NCBI RefSeq assembly: GCF_900107375.1
Contig: NZ_FNPT01000008.1
Coordinates: forward strand, 131,361-195,360
From: Lysobacter sp. yr284
Lineage (GTDB): Bacteria; Pseudomonadota; Gammaproteobacteria; Xanthomonadales; Xanthomonadaceae
Reading direction: 5' to 3'
Length of the DNA: 64,000 bases
In this document: piece by piece, positions 14,015 to 23,103 of the stretch
Position numbering within the stretch: the stretch's first letter is position 1
Layout: every line of letters starts with the position of its first letter
Program-made: the position numbers and the translations under genes
The notes under the pieces: model-generated
Seen by the model: only the letters and a program-made list of their open reading frames with translations
The model's database searches: none
Told to the model about the DNA's origin: nothing

Positions 14015-14544
14015 CAGCTGAACGCCGGGAACACGCCCTGCAGTGCGATGCAGAAGTTCATCGCCAGGTACGGCTGCCGGTTCTCGTGCGGCTGGCCGCC
14101 GCCGGCCGGCTGCAGCACCGTCGGCGCCAGCGGCGCGTTGGCGGCGTTGGAGGCCACGAACGCGTTCATGCTCGGCGAGCCCAGCGCGTTGCCGTTGGAC
14201 GGCGACGCCGCCTTCTTGGCGTCGGTGGGCTGGTTGTAGACGTTGAGCGTATGCGAGTGCGCCGGCATCTGGTTGCTGGTCAGGGTAACCGAATTGACGC
14301 CGAAGGCCTCGCCGACGTTGCGCGGCGTGAGCCCGGCCCCGCTGCCTTGGTTGGCGGCGGCGCGGTTGACGAAGTTGGGCAGCTGGAACGTGGTCTGGCC
14401 GTTGCCGCCGTACTGGGTGCCCAGCAGCGCGAACAGCGCCGTGTTCTGCTGGATCGCCATGGTGGCGCCGTTGCACGCGGCCCAGCCGCGCGGGGCGAAG
14501 TTGAAGCCGAATACCTGGATTTGGGCGACGAAAGGTTCGGTCAT
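14014..14544 (-). CDS. Phage tail-collar-domain protein (microcystin-dependent-like), copy 3
   Basis: A 176-residue protein: TEPFVAQIQVFGFNFAPRGWAACNGA, then NTALFALLGTQYGGNGQTTFQLPNF, MPAHSHTLNVYN, and a terminal QPHENRQPYLAMNFCIALQGVFP. This is the short tail-fibre collar family (N-terminal GWxxCdGQ...LlGtxYGGdGxttFxLPdl, middle MPxHxH, end PyLaxnfcIal.GxyP). Members trimerise, and stand-alone bacterial versions are widespread outside prophages. It is third in a three-gene collar set and coupled to the acetyltransferase. It differs from its neighbours by the AAANQGSGAG loop and an Ala/Asn/Ser-rich segment before the C-terminal motif. Confidence 0.9.
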   Translation of the reverse strand: MTEPFVAQIQVFGFNFAPRGWAACNGATMAIQQNTALFALLGTQYGGNGQTTFQLPNFVNRAAANQGSGAGLTPRNVGEAFGVNSVTLTSNQMPAHSHTLNVYNQPTDAKKAASPSNGNALGSPSMNAFVASNAANAPLAPTVLQPAGGGQPHENRQPYLAMNFCIALQGVFPAFS

Positions 14545-14609
14545 GGGTAGGTCCTCGATCTGCGGCCCGTCGCAGCGTTGTCGCCGGCGGGGGCCAGGAA
14601 TGCGGAAAG

Positions 14610-15140
14610 TCAGCCTTGCGACGGATAGATGCCGAAGGCGGCGATGCAGTACTGCACGGTCAGGGTCGGCATCTGGTTCTCGTGCGGCTGAGAGCCGCCG
14701 ATCGTGCTCACCGACAGCGGGCTGGCGGCGAAGGCCGTCGCGCCGCTGGTGTCGGTGACATAGAGCACGTCGCCGTTGAGCGCGCCCGTCTCCAGCGTCG
14801 CCGCCGGGGTTTTCGAGGTGGCGGTGAGCGTGGTCGCGACCATGGTGTGGGTGTGCTGCGGCATCTGCTGGCCGATCAGGGTGACGTTTTCGCTGCCGGC
14901 GCGCTGGCCGATGGGGTAGTTGCCCAGGCCCAGGCCCTGGCCTTGGTGGACCGGCACGCGCCCTTGCAGGTCGGGCATGCCGAAGGTGTTGATGCCGTCG
15001 CCGCCGTAGGTGGTGCCGAGCAGGCTGTACAGCGCATCGTTTTCGGCGATCGAGACCAACTGGCCTTTGCAGGCGTACCAGCCTTGCGGAATGCGGTTGA
15101 AGCCGAACAGGCGGATCTCGCCCAGGTATGGCTGACTCAT
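14610..15140 (-). CDS. Phage tail-collar-domain protein (microcystin-dependent-like), copy 2
   Basis: A 176-residue collar protein: SQPYLGEIRLFGFNRIPQGWYACKGQ, SLLGTTYGGDGINTFGMPDLQGRVPVHQGQG, MPQHTHTM, and terminal QPHENQMPTLTVQYCIAAFGIYPSQG. The start at the ATG at 15140 is preferred over an upstream in-frame ATG because conservation begins at SQPYLGEI, as in the other two copies, and a GGAG lies just upstream. The DLQGRVPVHQGQGxGLxxYxxGxxxGxENVTL block is the best match of the three to the family. Same length as its neighbours, so the set arose by tandem duplication followed by divergence. Confidence 0.9.
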   Translation of the reverse strand: MSQPYLGEIRLFGFNRIPQGWYACKGQLVSIAENDALYSLLGTTYGGDGINTFGMPDLQGRVPVHQGQGLGLGNYPIGQRAGSENVTLIGQQMPQHTHTMVATTLTATSKTPAATLETGALNGDVLYVTDTSGATAFAASPLSVSTIGGSQPHENQMPTLTVQYCIAAFGIYPSQG

Positions 15141-15210
15141 GAGAGGTGCTCCAGGAATGTCGTACTGCGGATAGGAGTGGCCGCGGCGCGGCCGCAAGCT
15201 CGTTCGCGAG

Positions 15211-15741
15211 TCAGTTGCGCGAGGGGTAGATGCCGTTCAGGGCGATGCAGAAGTTGATCGCCAGGTAGGGCTGCACGTTGGCGTGCGCCTGGGTGCTGCC
15301 GGCGTTGCCGATGGTGGCCGGGTTCAGCGCGACCTGGGCGCCGCCGGTGGTGGAGTACATCTCTTTTTCGGTGGCGCCGAACAGCTGCCCGGTCGGATTG
15401 CGGCCGGTGGCCGCGCCGGAATTGCAGCCCAGGGTGTGGGTGTGGTTCGGCATCTGGGTGACCAGCAGGGTCACGTTCTCGACGCCGCCGATCTCGCCCT
15501 GGTTGTAGGGCGCCGGGTTCCAGCCCGGGTCGGTCGAGTTGCCGGCCCCCACCGGCGTGCGGCTGCGCAGATCGGGCAGCATGAAGTTGGTGACGCCGTT
15601 GCCGCCGTACATGGTGCCCAGCAACGAGAACAGCGCCTGGTTCTGCGCGATCGGCAGGGTCTGGCCGTTGCACAAGGCGAAATACTTCGGCGCGAACTGA
15701 AAGCCGAAGGTCGTGATCTGCCCCAAGAATACTTCTGTCAT
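15211..15741 (-). CDS. Phage tail-collar-domain protein (microcystin-dependent-like), copy 1
   Basis: A 176-residue collar protein and first gene of the minus-strand set: TEVFLGQITTFGFQFAPKYFALCNGQ, SLLGTMYGGNGVTNFMLPDLRSRTPVGAG, GGVENVTLLVTQMPNHTHTLGC, and terminal QAHANVQPYLAINFCIALNGIYPSRN. Three genes of identical length with only 65-70 bp between them, then a coupled acetyltransferase, make a four-gene operon. Its promoter must lie in the 315-bp gap shared with the divergent autotransporter gene. No capsid, terminase or sheath genes are present, so this is not a prophage remnant of normal kind. Confidence 0.9.
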   Translation of the reverse strand: MTEVFLGQITTFGFQFAPKYFALCNGQTLPIAQNQALFSLLGTMYGGNGVTNFMLPDLRSRTPVGAGNSTDPGWNPAPYNQGEIGGVENVTLLVTQMPNHTHTLGCNSGAATGRNPTGQLFGATEKEMYSTTGGAQVALNPATIGNAGSTQAHANVQPYLAINFCIALNGIYPSRN

Positions 15742-16056
15742 CTCTTCCCCCAGAGGTGTTTTCCGGGCGCCGTGCGCGCCCGGGACTGCGTTCCCGGAGC
15801 CTCGGCCGCACGCCCCGTCCGCGCACGGCGGAACGGGCCGGTCCGGCCGGGTCCCGGGTATGGCGCATCAGCGCCATGCCCTTGCTTAACGCGAAGCGGT
15901 GCCGAAGGCGGCCGCTTTCGCATCCGTTTTGCGTATCAGGTCAATGAAAGGGATGCGCCAGGGGCAGTTGGCGCACCGAAACCAGATCGCTCACGGGCAA
16001 AACCCCGGCAGATCCGCGCATGAAGCGCGCAGCGCCGGCGTCAGGGGAAGAACAAC
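15742..16056. promoter_or_regulatory. Divergent intergenic region between collar operon and autotransporter
   Basis: 315 bp. The right end contains AGGGGAAGAACAAC, a good ribosome site for the autotransporter ATG at 16057. The left part is GC-rich with short palindromic tracts (GGCCGGTCCGGCCGGG around 15837-15852). No confident promoter elements could be assigned, and no copy of the dispersed repeat is present. Confidence 0.4.
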
Positions 16057-19000
16057 ATGCAACAGCAGTCGGCGCAGTCTGCGGGCGTTTCGCACGTCTC
16101 GTACTGGGGGCATTCGGCCGCAGCCAGGACCTGGCGGCGCGGTCTGGCGGCGATCCTTATCGTCCTGGCGGGGCTATGGTCGTTCGGCGCGGTCGCGGCG
16201 CCGTCGGTCCTGTGCCCGGTCAAGACCCTGGCGGTCGCCAACGGCGGCACCGCGGTCCTGGACGCCGACCTGTGCGACGGCGGCCCGCCGCCGGGCGGCT
16301 TCGGCATCGGCACGCTGATCACCCCGCCGCAGCACGGCAACGTGACGGTCAACCAGAGCACCGACAAGGTCACCTACACCCACAACGGCGACACCGCCCT
16401 GACCGACGTCTTCACCTTCGGCGACGGCGTCGGCGGCGAAGTCACGGTCAACGTGACCATCTCCGCCGCGACCAGCCCGATCACGGTCACCCCGGCCTCG
16501 ATCGCGCCGCAGCTCGGCGTCAGCTACAGCCAGTCGCTCAGCGCCACCGGCGGCGTCGCGCCGTACACCTTTACCTTCAGCGCGGGGACGCTGCCGACCG
16601 GGCTGAGCTTCGCCAACGGGACGTTCTCCGGCACGGTCCGCCAGCGCGGCAACTTCCCGGTGCAGATCAGCGTCACCGACTCGACCGCGCCGACCCCGCT
16701 GACCACGGTCAAGTCGTACACGATCGCGATCCCCAACAACCAGCACGACTTCACCCCGGCGGCCCTGCCGACCCTGTACCGCACCGCCAGCTACAACATC
16801 GCCCTGGCCGGCAGCGGCGGCGTCGCGCCGTACAACTACGCGATCGAGACCGGCGCGCTGCCGGCCGGCCTGAGCATCAGCGGCGGCGCCATCGTCGGCA
16901 CCCCGACCGCGTCGGGCGCGTACACCGTCACCATCAAGTCCACCGACAGCAGCCTGCCCGGACCGGGCGTGCCGGCGGTGGCGTTCCGCATCCGCACCTA
17001 CACCGGCACCGTGCTGGAGCCGCCGACCGTGGTGGTCAATCCGGTCACCATTCCGGGCGCGACCGTCGGCGCCGCTTACAACCAGGCCTTCACCGCCAGC
17101 GGCGGCACCGCGCCGTACGCGTTCGCCGTTTCCGCCGGCGCGCTGCCGGCCGGGCTGACCCTGGACACCGCCGGCGCGCTGACCGGCACGCCGACCGCGG
17201 CCGGCACCTTCAACTTCACCGTGCGCGCGACCGACGCCAACAACTTCCCCGGCACCCGCGCCTACACCCTGGTGGTGGCGCCGCCGGTGATCTCGATCGC
17301 GCCGCCGACGCTGCCCAACGGCCTGGTCGCCGCGTCCTACACCCAGACCCTGAGCGCGTCCGGCGGCGTCGGTCCGTACACCTTCGCGGTCACCGCCGGC
17401 GCCTTGCCGGCGGGCCTGACGCTCGCGGCCAACGGCGCGATCTCGGGCACGCCGACGGCGGGCGGCACCTTCAACTTCACCGCCACCGCTACCGGCACCA
17501 GCACCGGCACCGGCGCGCCGCACACCGGCTCGCGCGCCTATGCGCTGGTGATCGCGCCGCCGACCGTGAACCTGCCGGCGACCTCCCTGGCCAACGCCAC
17601 CCAGGCCGTGGCGTACACCGCCACGCTCAACCCGGCCAGCCAAGGCACCGCGCCGTACAAGTACGCGGTGACCGCCGGCGCGCTGCCGCCGGGCCTGAGC
17701 CTGAACATCAACACCGGCGTGATCAGCGGTACGCCGAGCGCGTCGGGCACCTTCAACTTCGCCGTCACCGCGACCGACAGCAGCACCGGCTCCGGGCCGT
17801 ACAACTCGGCGCCGCGCGGCTATGTGCTGCAGGTGGTCAACATCCCGCCGGTGGCCAATGCGGTGTCGGCGTCGGTCGCCTACAACAGCGGCGCCAATCC
17901 GATCACGCTCAACATCACCGGCGGCGTGGCGACCTCGGTCGCCATCGGTACGGCCCCGCTGCACGGCACCGCGATCGCCTCCGGCGTGACCGTCACCTAC
18001 CAGCCGAACCCGGGCTACGCCGGCCCCGACAGCTTCACCTACACCGCGACCAACAGCGCCGGCACCTCGGCGCCGGCGACGGCGACGATCTCGGTCGGCA
18101 ACCCGACCATCACCGTGACCGCCTCGGGTCCGTTCACCGCCCAGATCGGCGTGGCGTACACCCAGACCTTCACCTGGAACGGCGGCGCCCAGCCGTTCAC
18201 CGGCTTCCAGGTCACCGGCCTGCCGGCCGGCCTCAGCGTCACTGCCACCAGCGCCAACACGGCGACGGTGTCGGGCACGCCGAGCGCGGCCGGTTCGTTC
18301 GCGCTGAACGCCAGCGCCACCGACGCGAGCACCGGCAACGGGCCGTTCACCGTCGGCCAGGGCTTCACCCTGAGCGTGTCGGCGCCGACCCTGACTCTGA
18401 GCCCGGCGGCTGGCACGCTGACCGCGGTTTACGGGACGGCCTACAGCCAGACCTACGTCGCCGGCGGCGGCACCGCGCCGTACAACTATGCGATCAGCGC
18501 CGGCGCCTTGCCGACCGGCCTGAGCCTGGATCCGGCCACCGGCGTGCTCGCCGGTACCCCGACCGTGACCGGCCTGTACACCTTCTCGGTGCGCGCACGC
18601 GACAGCTCGACCGGCGCCGGCGCGCCGTTCGCGCGCACTCAGAACTATGTGATGCAGGTGCAAGCGCCGACCATCGTGGTGTCGCCGGTCAGCTTCGCGG
18701 CCGCCCAGGTCGGCGCCGCGTACAGCGCCACCGCCACCGCCAGCGGCGGCATCGGTCCGTACACCTTCGCGATTCCGGCCGGCAGCGCGCCGCCCGGACT
18801 GACCATGTCCAGCACCGGCACCCTCAGCGGCACGCCGACCGCCGGCGGCACTTTCAACTTCATGGTCATCGCCACCGACGCCAACGGCCAGACCGGCAAC
18901 CGCGCCTACATCTTCAGCGTCGCGGTGCCGACCATCGCGATCGCGCCGGTCACGCTGCCCAACGGCGGCGTCGCCCAGCCGTACAGCCAGACCCTGAGCG

Positions 19001-22000
19001 CCAGCGGCGGCACCGCCGGCTACAGCTTCGCGGTCACCGCCGGCTCGCTGCCGGCCGGGCTGAGCCTGAGCAACGGCGGCGTCATCAGCGGCACGCCGAC
19101 CGCGGGCGGCGCGTTCAACTTCACCGTCACCGCGACCGATTCCAGCACCGGCAGCGGGCCGTACACCGGCTCGCGGGCCTATACGCTGACCATCGGCGCC
19201 TCGACCATCCTGCTGCCGGCGACCCCGCTGGCCAACGCGACCGTGGCCTCGGCCTACAGCGCCGCGCTGAATCCGGCGACCGGCGGCACCGCGCCGTACT
19301 CGTATGCGATCAGCGCCGGTGCGCTGCCGGCCGGGATGAACTTCAACGGCACCACCCGCGTCGTCAGCGGCACGCCGAGCGCGCCGGGCACGTTCAACTT
19401 CAGCGTCGTCGCCACCGATTCCAGCGGCGGCACCGGCCCGTACAGCTCGGCGCCGCAGAGCTATACGCTGACCGTCGCCGACATCGTGCCGGTGGCCAAT
19501 GCGGTCTCGGTCAACGTCGGCTACAACGCCGCCGCCACGCCGGTGACGCTCAACATCACCGGCGGCATTGCGGCCTCGGTCGCGATCGCTGCGGCGCCGG
19601 CGCACGGCACCGCGATCGCCACGGGCACCTCGATCACGTATCAACCGAACGCGGGTTTCTCCGGCCCGGACAGCTTCACCTACACCGCGACCAACGTCGC
19701 TGGCACGTCGGCGCCCGCGACGGTGACGGTGAACGTGGCCGACCCGACCATCACCATCGCGGCCTCGGGCCCGCTGACCGGGCAGGTCGGCACGGCCTAC
19801 ACCCAGACCTTCACCTGGTCCGGCGGCGCCGCGCCGTACAACAACTTCAACGCCGCCGGCTTGCCTGCGGGCCTGAGCATCACCGCCACCGGCACCGACA
19901 GCATGACCGTGTCGGGCACGCCGACCGCGTCGGGCACGTTCAACGCCACCGTCAGCGCGCGCGATTCCGGTACCGGCCACGGGCCGTTCACCGTCGGCCA
20001 GGTGTTCGCCTTCATCATCGGCGCGCCGACCCTGTCGATGACGCCGGCGCCGGGCAACCTGCCGATGAACTACGGCACCGCCAGCAGCATCAACTTCGCC
20101 GCCAGCGGCGGCACCGCGCCGTACAGCTTCAACCTGGTCGCCGGCTCGCTGCCGGTCGGGGTGAGCCTGACTTCGGCCGGCGTGCTCAGCGGTACGCCGA
20201 CGGTGCCGGGCAACTACAACGTCACCGTGCGCGCGCAGGATTCGAGCACCGGCACCGGCGCTCCGTTCCGCATCGACCAGAGCTACACCATCGTGGTCGC
20301 GGTGCCGAGCATCGCCATCGATCCGGCCTCGATCCCGAACGGCACCGCCGCGGTCGCCTACAACCAGAACTTCAGCGCCACCGGCGGCGTCGCGCCGTAC
20401 ACGTTCGCGCTCACCGCCGGCGCCTTGCCGGTCGGCATGAGCCTGACCTCGGCCGGCGAGCTGTCGGGCATCCCGCGCAGCGACGGCAACTTCAGCCTGA
20501 CCGTGCAGGCGACCGACGCCAACGGCCAGACCGCGTCGAAGGTCTACACCTTCGCCATCGCTCCGGCGACGCTGACCATTTCGCCGGCGACACTGCCGGG
20601 CGGCGTGGTCGGCACCGCCTACAACCAGGGCCTGAGCACCAGCGGCGGCATCGCGCCGTACACCTACGCGCTGGCGTCGGGTTCGTTGCCGGTCGGCATC
20701 GCGCTGAGTCCGGCGGGCGTCGTCAGCGGCACCCCGACGACCGCGGGCAGCTACAACTTCGCGATCCGCTCCACCGACGACGCCGGCTACAACACCACGC
20801 TCAGCTACACCGTCGTCGTCGCCGACGCGGTGCCGGTGGCCGTCGACGACAGCGCCAGCACCCAGTCGAACCAGGCCGTCACCATCAACGTGATCGCCAA
20901 CGACACCGGCATCATCGCCTCGGTGGCGGTGGCCTCGGCGCCGACCCACGGCACCGCGACGCCGAGCGGCACCACGGTGGTCTACACCCCGGCCAGCAAC
21001 TACTTCGGCAGCGACAGCTTCACCTACACCGCGACCGGTCCGGGCGGCACCTCCGCGCCGGCCACGGTGACGGTGACGGTCAACGCGTTGCCGGTGCCGG
21101 TCGGCCAGCCGCAGAACGCGACCACGCTGTCGACCCAGCCGGTCACCATCGACGCCGCCACCGGCGCCACCGGCGCGCCGTTCACCGGCGTGACCCTGCT
21201 GGCGCCGCCGAGCTCGGGCACGGCGACGGTGCAGGGCACCCAGATCGTGTACACGCCCGCGGCCGAGACCGTCGGCGCGATCGCGCTGACCTACACCCTC
21301 AACAATCCGTTCGGCGCCTCCGCCCCGATCACCTCGACCATCACCGTCAACCCGGTGCCGGTGGCCACGCCCAAGCGCGTGCGCACCATCGCCGGCGCCA
21401 CGGTCAAGGTCGAGCTGACCCAGGACGCGCGCGGCGGTCCGTTCACCGGCGCGGCCCTGGTCTCGCTGACCCCGGCCGGCTCGGGCACGGCCACGGTCAG
21501 CGCGGCCAACGGCGGCTACACGCTCAGCTACACCCCGGTGATCGGCTACTCCGGCCTGACCGTGGCGACGTTCACCTTGAGCAACGCCTACGCCACTTCG
21601 GCGCCGGCGACGGTCGAGATCGAAGTCGCCCCGCGCAGCGATCCGTCCAAGGACGCCGAAGTGCTGGGCATCCTCAACGCCCAGGCCGAGGCCGCGCGCC
21701 GCTTCGCCAACGCCCAGATCGGCAACTTCCAAAAGCGCATGGAAGGCCTGCACGACGGCGGCACCGGCGGCTCGCGCTTCGATAACGGCCTGAGCTTCTC
21801 GGTCGACCCGCGTTGCCGCGAAGGCGCGCGCCGCACCCCGGGCAGCGATTGCCGCGAACCGGCCCTGGGCGACGAGCAAGCCGGCGTGGACGCCAAGCCG
21901 CGGGTGGAAGGCACCGGCCCGCAGTACGGGGTCTGGACCGGCGGCACCATCGAGAGCGGCAACCGCGACGGTCGCGGCGGCGGCTCCGGCGGGCTGGACT

Positions 22001-22755
22001 TCAAGACCAGCGGCGTGAGCCTGGGCGCCGACTACCGCGTGCGCCGCGACTTCGCCTTCGGCGGCGGCGTCGGCTACGGCCGCGACGACACCGACGTGGG
22101 CACCCGCGGCAGCCGCAGCAAGGGCGAGAGCTACAGCGCGGTGCTGTACGCCAGCTACCACCCGGGCGAGAGCTTCTTCCTCGACGGCCTGCTCGGCTAC
22201 CAGTGGCTGTCGTTCGACTCGCGCCGCTTCGTCACCGACACCGGCGGCATGGTCCGCGGCAGCCGCGACGGCAGCCAGTGGTTCGCCTCGGTCTCCACCG
22301 GCCTGGAATACCAGCGCGACAAGCTGCGGATCTCCCCGTACGCCCGCCTGGACGTGGCCCGCGCCACCCTCGACGGCTACACCGAGAGCGGCGACGCGCA
22401 GTACGCGCTGAACTACCGCGACCTGGACGTGGACACCACCACCACCAGCCTCGGCCTGCGCCTGGACTACCGCCACCCGGTGCGTTGGGGCACGTTCTCG
22501 CCGCAGCTGCGCCTGGAATACCAGCACGACTTCCAGGACGCGAGCTACGCGATCATGAGCTACGCCGACATGGTCGGCGGCCCGTTCTACCGCGCCCGCC
22601 TGCAGGGCCTGGACCGCAACCGCTTCGTGTTCGGCCTCGGCGCGGTGCTGCAGACCGAGCGCGACTGGGCGCTGCGGCTGGAGTATCGCGGCCTGTTCGG
22701 CAGCGGCAACGACGACGACAACAGCTTCATGATCAACATCGAGAAGAAGTACTGA
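16057..22755 (+). CDS. Giant autotransporter with Ig-like (He_PIG-type) repeats
   Basis: A 2232-residue type V autotransporter. Residues 1-48 form an extended signal peptide (RRGLAAILIVLAGLWSFGAVAA). The passenger has about 14 repeats of roughly 80 residues, each with a core like GGTAPYxxAxxAGALPAGLSL followed by GTPTAxGTFNFTVxATD. That is the putative-Ig (He_PIG) pattern. Cadherin-like domains (AHGTAIA...YQPNxGFxGPDSFTYTATN) are inserted at three points, and further Ig-like modules occupy about residues 1600-1850. A helical linker (EVLGILNAQAEAARRFANAQIGNFQKRM) then leads into a beta-barrel of about 280 residues (from YGVWTGGTIESGNRDG) ending in IEKKY, an aromatic C-terminus as expected. It is probably displayed on the outer membrane and adhesive. 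Internal block duplication is described in the findings. It lies divergent from the tail-collar operon and ends at a strong terminator. Confidence 0.92.
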   Translation: MQQQSAQSAGVSHVSYWGHSAAARTWRRGLAAILIVLAGLWSFGAVAAPSVLCPVKTLAVANGGTAVLDADLCDGGPPPGGFGIGTLITPPQHGNVTVNQSTDKVTYTHNGDTALTDVFTFGDGVGGEVTVNVTISAATSPITVTPASIAPQLGVSYSQSLSATGGVAPYTFTFSAGTLPTGLSFANGTFSGTVRQRGNFPVQISVTDSTAPTPLTTVKSYTIAIPNNQHDFTPAALPTLYRTASYNIALAGSGGVAPYNYAIETGALPAGLSISGGAIVGTPTASGAYTVTIKSTDSSLPGPGVPAVAFRIRTYTGTVLEPPTVVVNPVTIPGATVGAAYNQAFTASGGTAPYAFAVSAGALPAGLTLDTAGALTGTPTAAGTFNFTVRATDANNFPGTRAYTLVVAPPVISIAPPTLPNGLVAASYTQTLSASGGVGPYTFAVTAGALPAGLTLAANGAISGTPTAGGTFNFTATATGTSTGTGAPHTGSRAYALVIAPPTVNLPATSLANATQAVAYTATLNPASQGTAPYKYAVTAGALPPGLSLNINTGVISGTPSASGTFNFAVTATDSSTGSGPYNSAPRGYVLQVVNIPPVANAVSASVAYNSGANPITLNITGGVATSVAIGTAPLHGTAIASGVTVTYQPNPGYAGPDSFTYTATNSAGTSAPATATISVGNPTITVTASGPFTAQIGVAYTQTFTWNGGAQPFTGFQVTGLPAGLSVTATSANTATVSGTPSAAGSFALNASATDASTGNGPFTVGQGFTLSVSAPTLTLSPAAGTLTAVYGTAYSQTYVAGGGTAPYNYAISAGALPTGLSLDPATGVLAGTPTVTGLYTFSVRARDSSTGAGAPFARTQNYVMQVQAPTIVVSPVSFAAAQVGAAYSATATASGGIGPYTFAIPAGSAPPGLTMSSTGTLSGTPTAGGTFNFMVIATDANGQTGNRAYIFSVAVPTIAIAPVTLPNGGVAQPYSQTLSASGGTAGYSFAVTAGSLPAGLSLSNGGVISGTPTAGGAFNFTVTATDSSTGSGPYTGSRAYTLTIGASTILLPATPLANATVASAYSAALNPATGGTAPYSYAISAGALPAGMNFNGTTRVVSGTPSAPGTFNFSVVATDSSGGTGPYSSAPQSYTLTVADIVPVANAVSVNVGYNAAATPVTLNITGGIAASVAIAAAPAHGTAIATGTSITYQPNAGFSGPDSFTYTATNVAGTSAPATVTVNVADPTITIAASGPLTGQVGTAYTQTFTWSGGAAPYNNFNAAGLPAGLSITATGTDSMTVSGTPTASGTFNATVSARDSGTGHGPFTVGQVFAFIIGAPTLSMTPAPGNLPMNYGTASSINFAASGGTAPYSFNLVAGSLPVGVSLTSAGVLSGTPTVPGNYNVTVRAQDSSTGTGAPFRIDQSYTIVVAVPSIAIDPASIPNGTAAVAYNQNFSATGGVAPYTFALTAGALPVGMSLTSAGELSGIPRSDGNFSLTVQATDANGQTASKVYTFAIAPATLTISPATLPGGVVGTAYNQGLSTSGGIAPYTYALASGSLPVGIALSPAGVVSGTPTTAGSYNFAIRSTDDAGYNTTLSYTVVVADAVPVAVDDSASTQSNQAVTINVIANDTGIIASVAVASAPTHGTATPSGTTVVYTPASNYFGSDSFTYTATGPGGTSAPATVTVTVNALPVPVGQPQNATTLSTQPVTIDAATGATGAPFTGVTLLAPPSSGTATVQGTQIVYTPAAETVGAIALTYTLNNPFGASAPITSTITVNPVPVATPKRVRTIAGATVKVELTQDARGGPFTGAALVSLTPAGSGTATVSAANGGYTLSYTPVIGYSGLTVATFTLSNAYATSAPATVEIEVAPRSDPSKDAEVLGILNAQAEAARRFANAQIGNFQKRMEGLHDGGTGGSRFDNGLSFSVDPRCREGARRTPGSDCREPALGDEQAGVDAKPRVEGTGPQYGVWTGGTIESGNRDGRGGGSGGLDFKTSGVSLGADYRVRRDFAFGGGVGYGRDDTDVGTRGSRSKGESYSAVLYASYHPGESFFLDGLLGYQWLSFDSRRFVTDTGGMVRGSRDGSQWFASVSTGLEYQRDKLRISPYARLDVARATLDGYTESGDAQYALNYRDLDVDTTTTSLGLRLDYRHPVRWGTFSPQLRLEYQHDFQDASYAIMSYADMVGGPFYRARLQGLDRNRFVFGLGAVLQTERDWALRLEYRGLFGSGNDDDNSFMINIEKKY
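17020..20300 (+). repeat. Duplicated ~1.64-kb super-block within the autotransporter gene
   Basis: Block 1 (about 17020-18657) and block 2 (about 18658-20300) each encode three Ig-like repeats, one cadherin-like domain and two more Ig-like repeats in the same order. Matching landmarks are 1641-1644 bp apart, for example CTGCCCAACG at 17311 and 18955, and LPATSLANAT versus LPATPLANAT. The copies have diverged but keep all domain boundaries. Confidence 0.75.
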
Positions 22756-22775
22756 TCGAAGCGGGATGAACGCAG

Positions 22776-22809
22776 CGGCGGGCGCCTTCGGGCGCCCGCC
22801 GTTTTTTTT
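22776..22809 (+). terminator. Intrinsic terminator of autotransporter gene
   Basis: An 11-bp perfect stem (CGGCGGGCGCC, 22776-22786; complement 22791-22801), a TTCG tetraloop and a run of eight T residues (22802-22809). It begins 20 bp after the stop codon. Confidence 0.95.
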
Positions 22810-23103
22810 GCGCGCGCTTCGGCCTGGCCGCCAGGCGCGATCGCCTCGCCGCGAGCGCGTATCGAGTCGGGGCGGGACTGTTCGAGGCGGGCAAGGCAGC
22901 GGCGCGGGTCCGACCCGGGCAGCGCGGTGGGAGGGGCTTCAGCCCCGACGCTTTCGGCGCAGATCGCCTGCGAGGCACGCTTGTCCGACGCCAAAGCGTC
23001 GGGCTGCAGCTCCTCCCTCTAGGGCCGGTCCCGGCGACGCGTCCCGCCGCGCTGCGGCGTCGAAAATGCCAAGATGGGCGCAATCTCCCGCGATTTCGCC
23101 GCC
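22810..23103. other. Intergenic region with palindromic element
   Basis: About 290 bp after the autotransporter terminator. It contains a forward/reverse copy of the dispersed element (22926-23019), whose reverse arm is degraded (GTCGGGCTGCAGCTCCTCCC). The remainder presumably carries the promoter of the HD-domain gene at 23104, but no clear hexamers are visible. Confidence 0.5.
22926..23019. repeat. Dispersed palindromic element, forward/reverse pair (degraded)
   Basis: The forward half GGTGGGAGGGGCTTCAGCCC...GACGCTTTCGG (22926-22957) is typical of the family. The reverse half begins AAAGCGTCGGGCTGCAGCTC (22993) and has lost several pairings. Confidence 0.7.

Noticed and set aside
13412-15741. 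Prophage or tailocin remnant
   Set aside because: Only collar-type proteins are present. There is no sheath, tube, baseplate, terminase, lysis or integrase gene nearby.
16020-21785. Second long plus-strand frame overlapping the autotransporter
   Set aside because: The product would be a His/Arg/Gln-rich repeat protein. It only mirrors the codon pattern of the Ig repeats in another frame; the 16057 frame has a signal peptide, Ig motifs and a beta-barrel.
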